DNA of 47,231 nucleotides, from NCBI GenBank assembly GCA_005889405.1, contig VBFY01000036.1, forward strand, positions 1-47,231, given 5' to 3'. The position numbers and the translations under genes were made by a program. The notes beneath the pieces were generated by a model. The model saw only the letters and a program-made list of their open reading frames with translations, was not told the origin of the DNA and did not search any database. Below, piece after piece: positions 7,389-15,604 of this stretch. This DNA comes from Chloroflexota bacterium. Its GTDB lineage: Bacteria > Chloroflexota > Limnocylindria > P2-11E. Numbering within the stretch: the stretch's first letter is position 1; every line of letters begins with the position of its first letter.

Positions 7389-8381
7389 CTACGCGACACG
7401 CACGCGGCTGACCCACTTGATCCACTGGAATCCGCGATGGTCGGGTGCAACAAGACGCGCGGGATACCCGTGTCCCGCGCCGATGGTTTCGCCGCCGACG
7501 TGGGTCGCGATCAGAAGGCGGTCAGCTTCCGTGATCGGGAACGACCAAGCGTGCCCGGTCAGCGACACGATGTCGATTCGCTGGGCTGACGCGCGCACAG
7601 CATGCCGATCGAGCAGATGCGCGAGCGTGACACCTCGCCAGCGCTGCTCGGTCCACCAGCCGCCCGTACAGTCGAGCACCGCATCGCGCTCGGTCGACGG
7701 AAGAGCGAGCAACTCGCCATAGTCAATTGAACCCGGCGACGCGACGCTTCCATCGACCCGCAGGCGCCAGGTGGCAAGGTCGATCGTCGGCACCGCGTCG
7801 AACGCCCAGATCGTCAGCGGAAAGTCGTTTGCGCTGAGGGCCGCCGCGGCGCGCGATCCCGTCGCGCGACGTGCGAGGCCGACGCGATCGAGCGCGGCCG
7901 TTGCGACGACCGCGCCGACGCCGACCGCCAGGGCGCGCACGACGACGCGACGACGGCCGAGATCCGCCAGGGCCGGCCGCGACTCCCACCGCCCCGCGGC
8001 GTGGGCGACCATCAGCGGAACGAGCGCGACGCCGACGAACACGTGCACATTGAGGAGCGAGTACGCCAGCGGCCGGTCGAAGGAAACGATGCCGATCGAC
8101 CATGCGAGACCGAGTCCCAGCACCACGAGAAGCGCGAGCGACGCGAGCGCGCCGACCGCCAGTGTCAGATCGACGCCGGCGCGCGTGCGGCGACGGACCG
8201 AGCGCCGCGCGATGCCGTACTTCCACGCGAGTGCCAGCACCAGCGCGACGCCGGCGATCCGGTGCAGCACGACGAGCGCATCCGCGATCGGTGGGGAGGC
8301 GATCCACGCCAGCAGGCCCGTCGCGACGAGGCTCGGAACGACGACGAGGAGCGCGAGGTTCACCACCCGCCGCGGCATCAT
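7389..8381 (-). CDS. Membrane cytochrome b domain fused to sulfite-oxidase-type molybdopterin domain
   Basis: The N-terminal 160 residues form about four transmembrane helices with likely haem-ligand histidines (His40 in VVLHRIAG, His113 in LLNVHVFVG, His127 in MVAHAAG), as in cytochrome b561-like anchors. A further hydrophobic helix leads to an external molybdopterin domain of about 150 residues with the cofactor-binding Cys238 in VLDCTGGWW and the motifs WRGVTL and GYPARLVAPDH. Electrons from the molybdenum site could thus pass to the membrane quinone pool. Substrate unknown. Start at ATG 8381 is chosen from the TAGGAT -10 box 6 nt upstream; an upstream extension to 8534 would overlap the divergent gene. 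Confidence 0.82.
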   Translation of the reverse strand: MMPRRVVNLALLVVVPSLVATGLLAWIASPPIADALVVLHRIAGVALVLALAWKYGIARRSVRRRTRAGVDLTLAVGALASLALLVVLGLGLAWSIGIVSFDRPLAYSLLNVHVFVGVALVPLMVAHAAGRWESRPALADLGRRRVVVRALAVGVGAVVATAALDRVGLARRATGSRAAAALSANDFPLTIWAFDAVPTIDLATWRLRVDGSVASPGSIDYGELLALPSTERDAVLDCTGGWWTEQRWRGVTLAHLLDRHAVRASAQRIDIVSLTGHAWSFPITEADRLLIATHVGGETIGAGHGYPARLVAPDHRGFQWIKWVSRVRVA

Positions 8382-8386
8382 CGGAA

Positions 8387-8396
8387 ATCCTAGTCC
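8387..8396. promoter_or_regulatory. Overlapping divergent -10 elements in a 21-bp gap
   Basis: The intergenic stretch between the divergent starts at 8381 and 8403 is only 21 bp. The minus strand shows TAGGAT (8392-8387) 6 nt before its ATG. The plus strand shows the weaker TAGTCC (8391-8396) 7 nt before its ATG. Neither start has a Shine-Dalgarno sequence, so both transcripts are probably leaderless. Confidence 0.35.
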
Positions 8397-8402
8397 CGAG
8401 CG

Positions 8403-9434
8403 ATGACCGAGACTGGCCGCATGAACGCGGACGAGCTGGTCTATCTGAGCCGCGATCCGCTCAACGCGGAAACGCCGCTCGAACGACAGATCGGCGTCAT
8501 CACGCCCGCGTCGCGGCACTACGTCCGCGATCATTTCGCGATACCCGCAGCCCCCGAACGTCTCGCGATCGAGGGAGCGGTGCGCACGCCACTACAGCTG
8601 GATCTGGACGACGTCCGATCGCTGCCGCGGAGGTCGCTCGTCGTGACGCTCGAGTGCGCCGGGAACGGGCGGGCCTTCCTCGACCCTCCGGCCGCAGGGG
8701 AGCAGTGGCGCACCGGCGCCGTGGGCACGGCGGAATGGACCGGCGCGTCACTCCGTACGGTCCTCGAGATGGCGGGACCGCTTGCGAACGCGGTCGAGTT
8801 GGTCTGCGTTGGCGCAGACGCGGGCCCATCCGCGGACGCGAAGGCGCGCATCGCGTACGAACGATCGCTGCCACTGGCCGACGCGATGCGAGACGACGTG
8901 TTGCTCGCGTACGCGATGAACGGCGTGGACCTTCCGCGCGAGCATGGAGCGCCGCTGCGCCTGCTGGTGCCGGGTTGGTACGGTATGGCGTCGGTGAAAT
9001 GGCTCGCTCGGCTGCGTCTGGCCGAGCGGAGGTTCGAAGGTTTCTTCCAGGCACGGCGCTACGTCGTTGGCGACCGCCCGCTGCGCGAGATCGCCCCACG
9101 CGCCCTGATCGCGTGGCCGCGCGACGGCGAGCGACTACCGGCGCGTCCGTTTGTCGCACGTGGCTACGCGTGGAGCGGCCGCGGCGATCTCGCTCGCGTC
9201 GCCGTTTCCGCGGACGGCGGCCGGAGCTGGCGGGACGCGACGCTCGATGACGCGCTGTCGCGTTACGCCTGGCGGCAGTGGCACGCCGCCGTCGCGCCCA
9301 GTGCGAGCGGCGATCTGGTCCTCATGGCGCGCGCGGCCACGACGGATGGGGCCCAAGAGCCGCTTGAGGAAGTGCGGAACGACCTCGGATACGCGAATAA
9401 CGCCGTGCGGCCCGTGCGAATCGAGATCGCCTAG
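8403..9434 (+). CDS. Sulfite oxidase-type molybdopterin oxidoreductase
   Basis: The 343-residue protein has the full two-domain sulfite-oxidase layout: a molybdopterin domain (residues about 20-220) with the family opening ITPASRHYVRDHF, the cofactor Cys85 in LECAGNGR, and LRLLVPGWYGMASVKWL; then an Ig-like dimerisation domain (about 235-340) with VAVSADGGRSW. No haem domain and no signal peptide are seen, so electrons must go to a separate carrier and the enzyme may be cytoplasmic. It is divergent from the cytochrome b fusion, which makes the two a paired molybdoenzyme locus. It ends in a CTAG shared with the convergent gene. Confidence 0.88.
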   Translation: MTETGRMNADELVYLSRDPLNAETPLERQIGVITPASRHYVRDHFAIPAAPERLAIEGAVRTPLQLDLDDVRSLPRRSLVVTLECAGNGRAFLDPPAAGEQWRTGAVGTAEWTGASLRTVLEMAGPLANAVELVCVGADAGPSADAKARIAYERSLPLADAMRDDVLLAYAMNGVDLPREHGAPLRLLVPGWYGMASVKWLARLRLAERRFEGFFQARRYVVGDRPLREIAPRALIAWPRDGERLPARPFVARGYAWSGRGDLARVAVSADGGRSWRDATLDDALSRYAWRQWHAAVAPSASGDLVLMARAATTDGAQEPLEEVRNDLGYANNAVRPVRIEIA

Positions 9435-10531
9435 CTGGAACGCGCCGCGGCCATCGTGCCGAGACGCTCTCGCACATCAGGCGCGAAGCAGGTCTCGATC
9501 AGCGGCGCGAGCAGCGGCGCGGTGCGGATGACCTGATCGAGCAGGGCCTGCGCCCCGACCACGTTCGACTCCGCTCCGGAGTGGACGTTCATTACGCCCT
9601 CGTCGATGCCGTCGTAGACGCGCCCTTCCTGACGGTCATATAACGCGCGTCGCGCCGAGTTGCGACCGTCGAACCAGCCCCGCGCCATACGCCAGAGCTC
9701 GTCGAACCGAGGTTCGTTCGTCAGCGCGCGCAGTCGCTCCATGGAATACACCGCTGACGCAACGCCATATGGCTGTACGGTCGGTTCGTCGAAGCCGGCG
9801 TCGATCAGCGGCGCGAGGTAAGCGAGCGCGCTCTGCCGCGCGACGGCGGTGAGATCGTCACGGGCGAGGAAGGCTCCGGCCTCGGCCAGGACGCCCTCCT
9901 GTTGATGACCCCACAGGTGTGGCGCGGACTGATCGGGGTTGTCGAAGAGCACGCCGCCATGTCGACACGCCGCGATCTCGTCGCACCAGGTCTCGAGCTC
10001 CGCGCGAAGCTCAGGGAATTCACCCGCGCGCGCGAGCTCGATCGCCATAAGGACGTGGATCGAGCGCACATCGGCCGGCACGTCACGCGCGGCACGAATG
10101 TGAGCGAGTCCCCGCTCGAGGCCGAGGCGCGCGCGATCTTCTCTGAATGTCACCACAGCGCGAGCCAGCGCCCGTACGCCTCGCGCGTGCCAGAACCCGC
10201 CACCCGGCAAGGACGTGACGCCGGTTTCGTTGCGCTGACCGGACCGATCCGAAACGAAGTTCACGAAGCGACCGTCGTCCAGCTGCATGTACAAGAGAAA
10301 GTCGAGCAGCCCGAGGGCCCACTCGCGCACGCGAGGCACGCCGGTCGCCGACCAGACGTCGCTGAGGAGAATGAGCGCGCGCGCCGCGTCGTCGACGCAG
10401 GCCACGCCTTCGAATCCGCGCTCCGCCGCGGGAAACGTGCGATCGGCCGCGTCGGCGTAGACCGCGATCGCGCAGGCGCGCTCTCCCGCGGACTCGACCG
10501 GGATGGTGAGTCGAGCAAGCTGGCGCAGCAC
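9431..10531 (-). CDS. (alpha/alpha)6-barrel-type protein of a GT4-GH130 operon
   Basis: I recognise no named family with certainty. The 366-residue protein is helical, with repeated segments such as GFEGVACVDDAARALILL, LDFLLYMQLDDGRFVNFV and a GHQQEGVLAEAGAFL segment, the pattern of an (alpha/alpha)6 barrel like those of glycoside hydrolases or phosphorylases. Its Asp-rich CVDDAAR and QLDDGRF segments would line the central cavity. It is the last gene of a three-gene operon, 2 bases after the GH130 gene, so it probably acts on the same mannose- or glucose-type glycan. No signal peptide. Its stop codon shares CTAG with the facing gene. Confidence 0.7.
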   Translation of the reverse strand: MLRQLARLTIPVESAGERACAIAVYADAADRTFPAAERGFEGVACVDDAARALILLSDVWSATGVPRVREWALGLLDFLLYMQLDDGRFVNFVSDRSGQRNETGVTSLPGGGFWHARGVRALARAVVTFREDRARLGLERGLAHIRAARDVPADVRSIHVLMAIELARAGEFPELRAELETWCDEIAACRHGGVLFDNPDQSAPHLWGHQQEGVLAEAGAFLARDDLTAVARQSALAYLAPLIDAGFDEPTVQPYGVASAVYSMERLRALTNEPRFDELWRMARGWFDGRNSARRALYDRQEGRVYDGIDEGVMNVHSGAESNVVGAQALLDQVIRTAPLLAPLIETCFAPDVRERLGTMAAARSS

Positions 10532-10533
10532 GA

Positions 10534-11745
10534 CTACACCCGCACGAGCTGTCCGGCGCCGCGCCAGGGCTCGAGGCTGTTCACGATGTCGCGCACGTCG
10601 AAGTCCGCAGCCGCGACGACCGAGTCAGCGGCGCCGTAGTACAAGCGGATGCGGCCGTCCCCGAGCACGACGTGCCCGCAGGAGAAGATCGTCTCGTTGA
10701 ACAGGCCCGTCCGCTCGAATGGCTCGAGCGGCTCGAGGATCGGTTGCGCGGAGCGCGCGAGGATCTTGCGCGGATCGTCGGCGTCGAGGAGCAGCGCGCC
10801 CATCGCGTAGCGCGAATCGCGGTCCACGCCGTGGTACAACTCGAGCCAACCGTCGTCGACCCGGAACGGCACGGCCGAGCCGCCGGTGCGCAGCTCGTCC
10901 CAGTAGTCCGGGCGCGGCAGGCACAGCCTCTCGTGGCCACCCCATGACAGCAGGTCCTCACTGAAGGCGATCCAGATGCCGAAGATCCGACTGAAGGACT
11001 GCGGCATCGGTCGCGTGAGCGCGACATAACGGCCTCCGACCCTCTCGGGAAAGATCACGACGTCCTTGTGATCGGGAAGGAAGATCACGCCCCTCCGCTC
11101 GAAGCTTCGGAAGTCGCTGGTCGTCGCGAGGCTGGTGGTGATCCCCCAGCGAGACACAGAGACATACGTGATGTGCCATGTGCCGTCGATGAACGTCGCA
11201 CGCGGATCCTCGACGCCGTACTCCTCCATGTCCGTGTGCGGCGCGATCGCCGGCGTCTCGTCGATGGTGAAGTTCACACCGTCGCTACTGCGCGCGACGC
11301 GCAGATGCGAGATCTGCGCGAGGAAGTCGATATACCCCTCGTTCGCCATGCGCAGGCTGCCGCTCGCGTTGCGATAGCGGATCGACCGCGGGTCCCGGAG
11401 GTCGAGGCCCGGTAGGTTCGCGGGTATGTACGCGACGACGACACGCGGCGCGCTCCCGTTACGCGTATCCAGGAAGGCCATGCCGACGAGCTGCTCCTTC
11501 CGATAGTGGGCGGGCATAGGACGGAGCATCGGATGAGGCGCGGCGAGATCGAGCGTGAGGGCGTCGGGGCCGGGTGCGATGTCGCTCCGCGGCCGTTCGG
11601 CGACGCGCAACAGCAGGATGATCTCGTTTCCCACCCGCGCCGCCGCGGAGTTGAAGACCGATACGACCTCGAGCGTGGGCAGCGACGGCTTCACATCGCG
11701 TGCCGTGATGAGCGGGTTCTGTCGGAGTCGCTCGCCGAGATTCAT
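10534..11745 (-). CDS. GH130-like beta-mannoside phosphorylase or hydrolase
   Basis: The 403-residue protein is a five-bladed beta-propeller-type glycosidase of the GH130 group. The diagnostic motif GVEDPRATFIDGTWHITYV carries the catalytic aspartate; other blades show PERVGGRYVALTRP and GWLELYHGVD, followed by FNETIFSCG. Known GH130 enzymes cleave beta-mannosides by phosphorolysis or hydrolysis; which applies here cannot be told. ATG 11745 is preferred because it overlaps the upstream glycosyltransferase stop in an ATGA. An in-frame extension to 11850 would lie inside that gene. Cytoplasmic, no signal peptide. Confidence 0.82.
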   Translation of the reverse strand: MNLGERLRQNPLITARDVKPSLPTLEVVSVFNSAAARVGNEIILLLRVAERPRSDIAPGPDALTLDLAAPHPMLRPMPAHYRKEQLVGMAFLDTRNGSAPRVVVAYIPANLPGLDLRDPRSIRYRNASGSLRMANEGYIDFLAQISHLRVARSSDGVNFTIDETPAIAPHTDMEEYGVEDPRATFIDGTWHITYVSVSRWGITTSLATTSDFRSFERRGVIFLPDHKDVVIFPERVGGRYVALTRPMPQSFSRIFGIWIAFSEDLLSWGGHERLCLPRPDYWDELRTGGSAVPFRVDDGWLELYHGVDRDSRYAMGALLLDADDPRKILARSAQPILEPLEPFERTGLFNETIFSCGHVVLGDGRIRLYYGAADSVVAAADFDVRDIVNSLEPWRGAGQLVRV

Positions 11746-12938
11746 GCGATCGGTGTCGGCTCCTCGAACAGCTCTTCCGCGTGCGCGGCGACCGGATGGT
11801 CGAGGACGTCGCGCATCAATGCCAGCACGCGGCGGCCGATGGCGGGCCACGCCATCTCCTTCCCGTACTCATAGGCGCGGATCTCGAGCTCGCGTTTGCG
11901 CTGCGGGTCGCCCAAGACCGAGTTCACCGCCGACGCGATGGCGGCGGCGTCGCGGAATGGCACGAGGATGCCGCGACCGTGTTCCAGCACCTCCTGCGCG
12001 TGCAGGTAGGGCGTCGACACGATCGCCTTACCGGCTCCGAGCGCGTAGGCGAGCGTGCCGCTGGTGATCTGGTTCGGGTCGAGATATGGCGTGACGTAGA
12101 CGTCGGTCGCGAGGAGGTAATCGACGACCTCGCGCTGCGTCAGGTATTGATTCACGAACTTGACGTGGTCGCGCAGACCGAGGCGCGCCGACGACGCGAC
12201 GAGCGAGTTGCGATAGGCCTCGCCTTCCCGCTTCTGCAGCTCGGGATGTGTTTGGCCGACGACGAGATACAGCGCGCGCGGTTGAAGGGAGACGATCTCG
12301 GGCATCGCTTCGATCACGTACTCGAGCCCCTTCCGCGGATCGACGAGACCGAACGTCGACACGATCGGCCGGTCCTCGACGCCGAGCTGACGCTTCAGGC
12401 GATGCCGCCCGCGAGGTTCGATCGCCGGCATGCCGTGCTCGATGACCACGGGCGGCCTGGTCACTCCATACACGTCGCGAAGCAGACGCGCCGCTGTGGT
12501 GCCCATGACGACGATCTGTTCGCTGTGGTCCGAGGCGAAACGCACGGTTGCCAGTGCCCACGGCTCGGGCTTCGGCGCGACCGTGTGCAGTGTCGTGACG
12601 ACGGGCTTCGTGCAGTTCTCGAGAAACACGCGCAGGTGATCGTCATAGGTGCCGTCGTGCCACACGCCGTAGAGGCCGAACTCGTGCTGCACATTGACGA
12701 TGTCGACGTTCGACGCGCTGATCGCAACAGCGGCGTCGCGGTAGGTGCTCGCGTCCTCCTGCTGGATGCGCCACCGCACCTCGGGTCCGTACGCGCGTGC
12801 GGCGCCCGGTTCGTTGATCGCGGCAGCGAAGATCCGCGCCGACGGATCGGCCGACTTCACGGCGGCCTCGAGATCCGCGGTGAACGTGGCGATGCCACAG
12901 CGGCGCGGCACGGAGGAAGCGACAAAGGCAATGCGCAT
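11742..12938 (-). CDS. GT4 family glycosyltransferase
   Basis: The 398-residue protein is a GT-B fold retaining glycosyltransferase. Its N-terminal domain opens with MRIAFVASSVPRRCGIATFT, includes NVQHEFGLYG and VVTTLHTV; the C-terminal domain has STFGLVDPRKGLEYVIEAMP and the donor-binding region DVYVTPYLDPNQITSGTLAYALGAGKAIVSTPY. GT4 enzymes transfer a sugar from a nucleotide donor, often mannose or glucose. It is first in an operon with GH130 and an (alpha/alpha)6 protein, suggesting a short storage or compatible glycan that is made and recycled by neighbours. Start at 12938 matches the first beta strand; an upstream in-frame extension to 13013 lacks motif support. Confidence 0.88.
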   Translation of the reverse strand: MRIAFVASSVPRRCGIATFTADLEAAVKSADPSARIFAAAINEPGAARAYGPEVRWRIQQEDASTYRDAAVAISASNVDIVNVQHEFGLYGVWHDGTYDDHLRVFLENCTKPVVTTLHTVAPKPEPWALATVRFASDHSEQIVVMGTTAARLLRDVYGVTRPPVVIEHGMPAIEPRGRHRLKRQLGVEDRPIVSTFGLVDPRKGLEYVIEAMPEIVSLQPRALYLVVGQTHPELQKREGEAYRNSLVASSARLGLRDHVKFVNQYLTQREVVDYLLATDVYVTPYLDPNQITSGTLAYALGAGKAIVSTPYLHAQEVLEHGRGILVPFRDAAAIASAVNSVLGDPQRKRELEIRAYEYGKEMAWPAIGRRVLALMRDVLDHPVAAHAEELFEEPTPIA

Positions 12939-13043
12939 GACACATTTCCCATCTGGGCGCTCGTCTGGAGGAACGCTGGCCACCCATGAGGGCGCCGTTG
13001 GGGAGAGTTTCATCGAAGGGGAGTGCCCGAGGTCAGTGTACCG

Positions 13044-14399
13044 CTAATGCGACTCCTCGATAGGCAGCCCTGCGTTCCGCCAAGCGTTCAATCCCCCACG
13101 CAGGTTCGCCGCGACGATGCCGTGACGTTCGAAGATGCTCGTCGCGAGGCTCGAACGGACCCCACTGGCGCAGTACACGACGAGCATTCGCTCGTGCGGC
13201 ACCTCATCGACACGCTGCTCGAGCTGCTCATAGGGGATGTGTCGCGCGCCGGGCACATGACCTTCGACATACTCGGATCGTTCGCGGACGTCCAGAAACG
13301 GCGCGCCCTCGTCCGCGAGCCGCCCTGCGGTCCGCGCATCGAGCTGCTGCGTCGTCGCGGTCGCGGCGTCCGATGCCGCGATCGGCTCCGCGTATCCGCG
13401 CACGTCGTCGAAGCCAATGAGTGCGAGCTGCGCCCGCAGTCGCTCCGCCTGCTCTTCGTCGCGCGTGAGGAGCACGAGCGACGTCCCGTACCCGACGACG
13501 GCGCCACATCGCACGGCGAAGCCGTCGTTCCCGACGATGTTGAGCGCACCGCGGCGATGGGTCGCGCCGTAGAGATGTGGCGGGCGAGGGTCGAGAAGCG
13601 CAGCACCTCTGGGTAGCGGATCGCTCAGCAGCGGCAACGGGCGGCGATCCGCGAGCGCCACGCCACGATGGTTGAGCGCGCGCACGTGAGGGTAATAGGC
13701 GGGCGCCACCGGCAGGCCCTGCGCGATCGTCTCTCGGAACACGCGGAAGTCACCGGTGGCGGCACGTGCGACATCGTTGTGGCGACGTTCGAAGCCGAGC
13801 GTCGTCCACCGCGACCCCGCGACGCTCGCGGTGCAGGCGCTTCCGCCGCCGTGCGTCGGGAACACAGCGACGTAGTCGGCCAAGCTCAGCACCTTGTCGC
13901 GCAGTGTCGCGTACGCGTCGCGCGCGAGCCGCTCCTCGAGCTCGGGGCCAAGGAGATCGACGCGCGCGATGTGTCCGACGAGCAGCGCGCCCCCGCTGAA
14001 GAGGTACTGCGGATCTTCGGTGCGGCGCAGGTCGCTGACGAGGAAGGCCACGTGCTCGGGCGTGTGCCCCGGCGTCGCGACGCAGCGCACGCGCAGCGCG
14101 CCGACATCGAGACTCTCTCCGTCATGCAGCGCTGTGTGCGGGTACTCGACCCTCGCGTCGGGCCCCGACACGACCGCGATCGGTCGCAGCTCGGCGAGCG
14201 CGCGCGATCCCGACAGGTAGTCGTTGTGGACGTGTGTCTCGAACGAGTGCGTGATGAGGACGTCCATCTTCGAAGCGGCCGCGAGATACGTGTCGACGGC
14301 GCGATCGGGATCGACCAGGAAGGCCACGCCGGCATCGGGATCCGCGACGAGGTAGCTCGCATGACCGAGACCCGCGTCGAAGAACTGCTGCAGCAGCAC
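13044..14399 (-). CDS. Metallo-beta-lactamase/rhodanese fusion (persulfide dioxygenase-like)
   Basis: The 451-residue protein begins with an ETHE1-like metallo-beta-lactamase domain: THVHNDYLSG (His56, His58, Asp60), ATPGHTPEHVAF, FPTHGGGSAC. Two rhodanese-like domains follow; the first lacks a catalytic cysteine, the second has it in VVYCASGVRS at about residue 410. Such proteins oxidise persulfide sulfur with a non-haem iron and move sulfane sulfur between carriers. The GTG at 14399 is chosen because the fold begins there (VLLQQFFDAGLGHASYL), 10 bases after the VIT stop; the longer frame to 14462 would overlap it. Part of a sulfur/metal operon with VIT and a single rhodanese. Confidence 0.85.
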   Translation of the reverse strand: MLLQQFFDAGLGHASYLVADPDAGVAFLVDPDRAVDTYLAAASKMDVLITHSFETHVHNDYLSGSRALAELRPIAVVSGPDARVEYPHTALHDGESLDVGALRVRCVATPGHTPEHVAFLVSDLRRTEDPQYLFSGGALLVGHIARVDLLGPELEERLARDAYATLRDKVLSLADYVAVFPTHGGGSACTASVAGSRWTTLGFERRHNDVARAATGDFRVFRETIAQGLPVAPAYYPHVRALNHRGVALADRRPLPLLSDPLPRGAALLDPRPPHLYGATHRRGALNIVGNDGFAVRCGAVVGYGTSLVLLTRDEEQAERLRAQLALIGFDDVRGYAEPIAASDAATATTQQLDARTAGRLADEGAPFLDVRERSEYVEGHVPGARHIPYEQLEQRVDEVPHERMLVVYCASGVRSSLATSIFERHGIVAANLRGGLNAWRNAGLPIEESH

Positions 14400-14409
14400 A
14401 GCCTGAGCG

Positions 14410-15186
14410 CTAGACCGCGCCGAGTCCCGCGAAGCCGAGCAAGCCCGGCAACACCGAACCAAAGAGGTACCCCGCGATCCCGGCGAACGCGGCGAGAGCG
14501 ACGACCTCGAGGCCGGAGCGCACCGGGTTGCGCTTCGTCCATCTGCTCTTCACCACGCCGATCCCGAAGACGACAGCGCCGCAGAGCAGCAGCGATGCGA
14601 CAGGCGCGCTGGCGATCGGGAGAAAGAGATACGGCAGGATCGGCACGAGCGACGCCAGCCCGAACGAACCCCCCATGACCAGGGCGCCCTGCAGGGCGCC
14701 GGGACCCTCCTCGATAACGAGGCCGAGCTCCTTCTCGACCATCGTCTTGAGGAGCACGGTCGGCTCGCGCGCGAGCTCCGCGGCGACGCGCCGCGCCGCG
14801 GCCTCTGAGAGGCCCTCCGACTCGAGCATGTACGCGACCTCCGCCTCGGCCTCGGCCGGACGGTCCCGCACCTCATCACGCTCGTTCTCGATCTGCGCGA
14901 CGAAGATCTCGCGCTGGCTCTTCGAGGACAGGTACTCACCCGCGGCCATCGAGAAGACACCCGCCAGCGCCGACGCGATACCCGCAACGAGCACCGCGAA
15001 GCGATTGCCACTCGCCGCGCCCACGGTGCTGACGACCGCGAGCGTGCTCACCAGCCCGTCCTGCATGCCGAACAGCGCCTCGCGGATCTCACCGAGCCAC
15101 TCCGCTTCCTTGCGCTCGTCGGCGAGGTGCTGGGCCAGCCATTCGCGGTCGAGGTGTCGCGCGTGGTCGGGGGCAGGCTCGGCCAT
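14410..15186 (-). CDS. VIT1/CCC1-type iron or manganese transporter
   Basis: The 258-residue membrane protein has the VIT1/CCC1 pattern: an N-terminal segment ending in GEIREALFGMQDGLVSTLAVV, the SMAAGEYLSSKSQ motif, a cytoplasmic acidic helical metal-binding stretch (ENERDEVRDRPAEAEAEV), and three further C-terminal helices. The family moves Fe2+ or Mn2+ out of the cytosol in exchange for protons. ATG 15186 is chosen as the start; upstream frame to 15351 reads through the preceding rhodanese gene. It sits between two sulfur-transfer genes 14 and 10 bases away, so the unit may handle iron-sulfur or sulfide stress; that is inference. Confidence 0.88.
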   Translation of the reverse strand: MAEPAPDHARHLDREWLAQHLADERKEAEWLGEIREALFGMQDGLVSTLAVVSTVGAASGNRFAVLVAGIASALAGVFSMAAGEYLSSKSQREIFVAQIENERDEVRDRPAEAEAEVAYMLESEGLSEAAARRVAAELAREPTVLLKTMVEKELGLVIEEGPGALQGALVMGGSFGLASLVPILPYLFLPIASAPVASLLLCGAVVFGIGVVKSRWTKRNPVRSGLEVVALAAFAGIAGYLFGSVLPGLLGFAGLGAV

Positions 15187-15200
15187 CCCCGGTAGCGTAC

Positions 15201-15518
15201 TCAGATGACCCGGCCGCGCCCGCCGCTGCCATCGACGAGGGGGAGCTTGGCGCGATCCCACGCGTTCACGCCGCCCTCGAGGTTCTCCGCTTGGAAGCCC
15301 ATCTTCCGGAGTCCGCGAACAGCGGCTTCGCTGCGGCCGCCGCTGCGACACACCGCCACGATGGTCCGCTCCTTCGGTAACTCACTGAGTCGTGCCAAGA
15401 GCTCGCCGAGCGGAATGTGCTGCGCGCCGTCGATGTGACCGGCGGCCCACTCGTCATCCTCGCGGACGTCGAGGAGATGGAAGTCCGCCCGCCGCCTGCT
15501 GAATTCGTCCGCTTGCAC
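15201..15518 (-). CDS. Single-domain rhodanese (sulfurtransferase)
   Basis: A complete rhodanese domain of 105 residues: FHLLDVREDDEWAAGHIDGAQHIPLGEL, the active-site loop VAVCRSGGRS with the persulfide-forming cysteine, and LEGGVNAWDRAKLP at the end. It would carry sulfane sulfur between a donor and an acceptor. The start is uncertain: GTG 15518 is the only start codon close to the fold, but family members often carry a few more residues, and the frame is open to a GTG at 15662, which would overlap the divergent pilus gene. First gene of the sulfur/metal operon on this strand. Confidence 0.8.
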   Translation of the reverse strand: MQADEFSRRRADFHLLDVREDDEWAAGHIDGAQHIPLGELLARLSELPKERTIVAVCRSGGRSEAAVRGLRKMGFQAENLEGGVNAWDRAKLPLVDGSGGRGRVI

Positions 15519-15592
15519 CTCTGGATTCTGCTCCGACGCGCCGGGTCGCGGATTTGCGACCGCCGCGAGCCGAGATACAGGACATCCACCGG

Positions 15593-15598
15593 CACAAT
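15593..15598 (+). promoter_or_regulatory. Likely -10 box of the Tad minor pilin operon
   Basis: CACAAT (one base off TACAAT) ends 7 nt before the GTG start at 15605. There is no Shine-Dalgarno sequence, so the transcript probably begins at the start codon. Confidence 0.4.
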
Positions 15599-15604
15599 GG
15601 GCGC

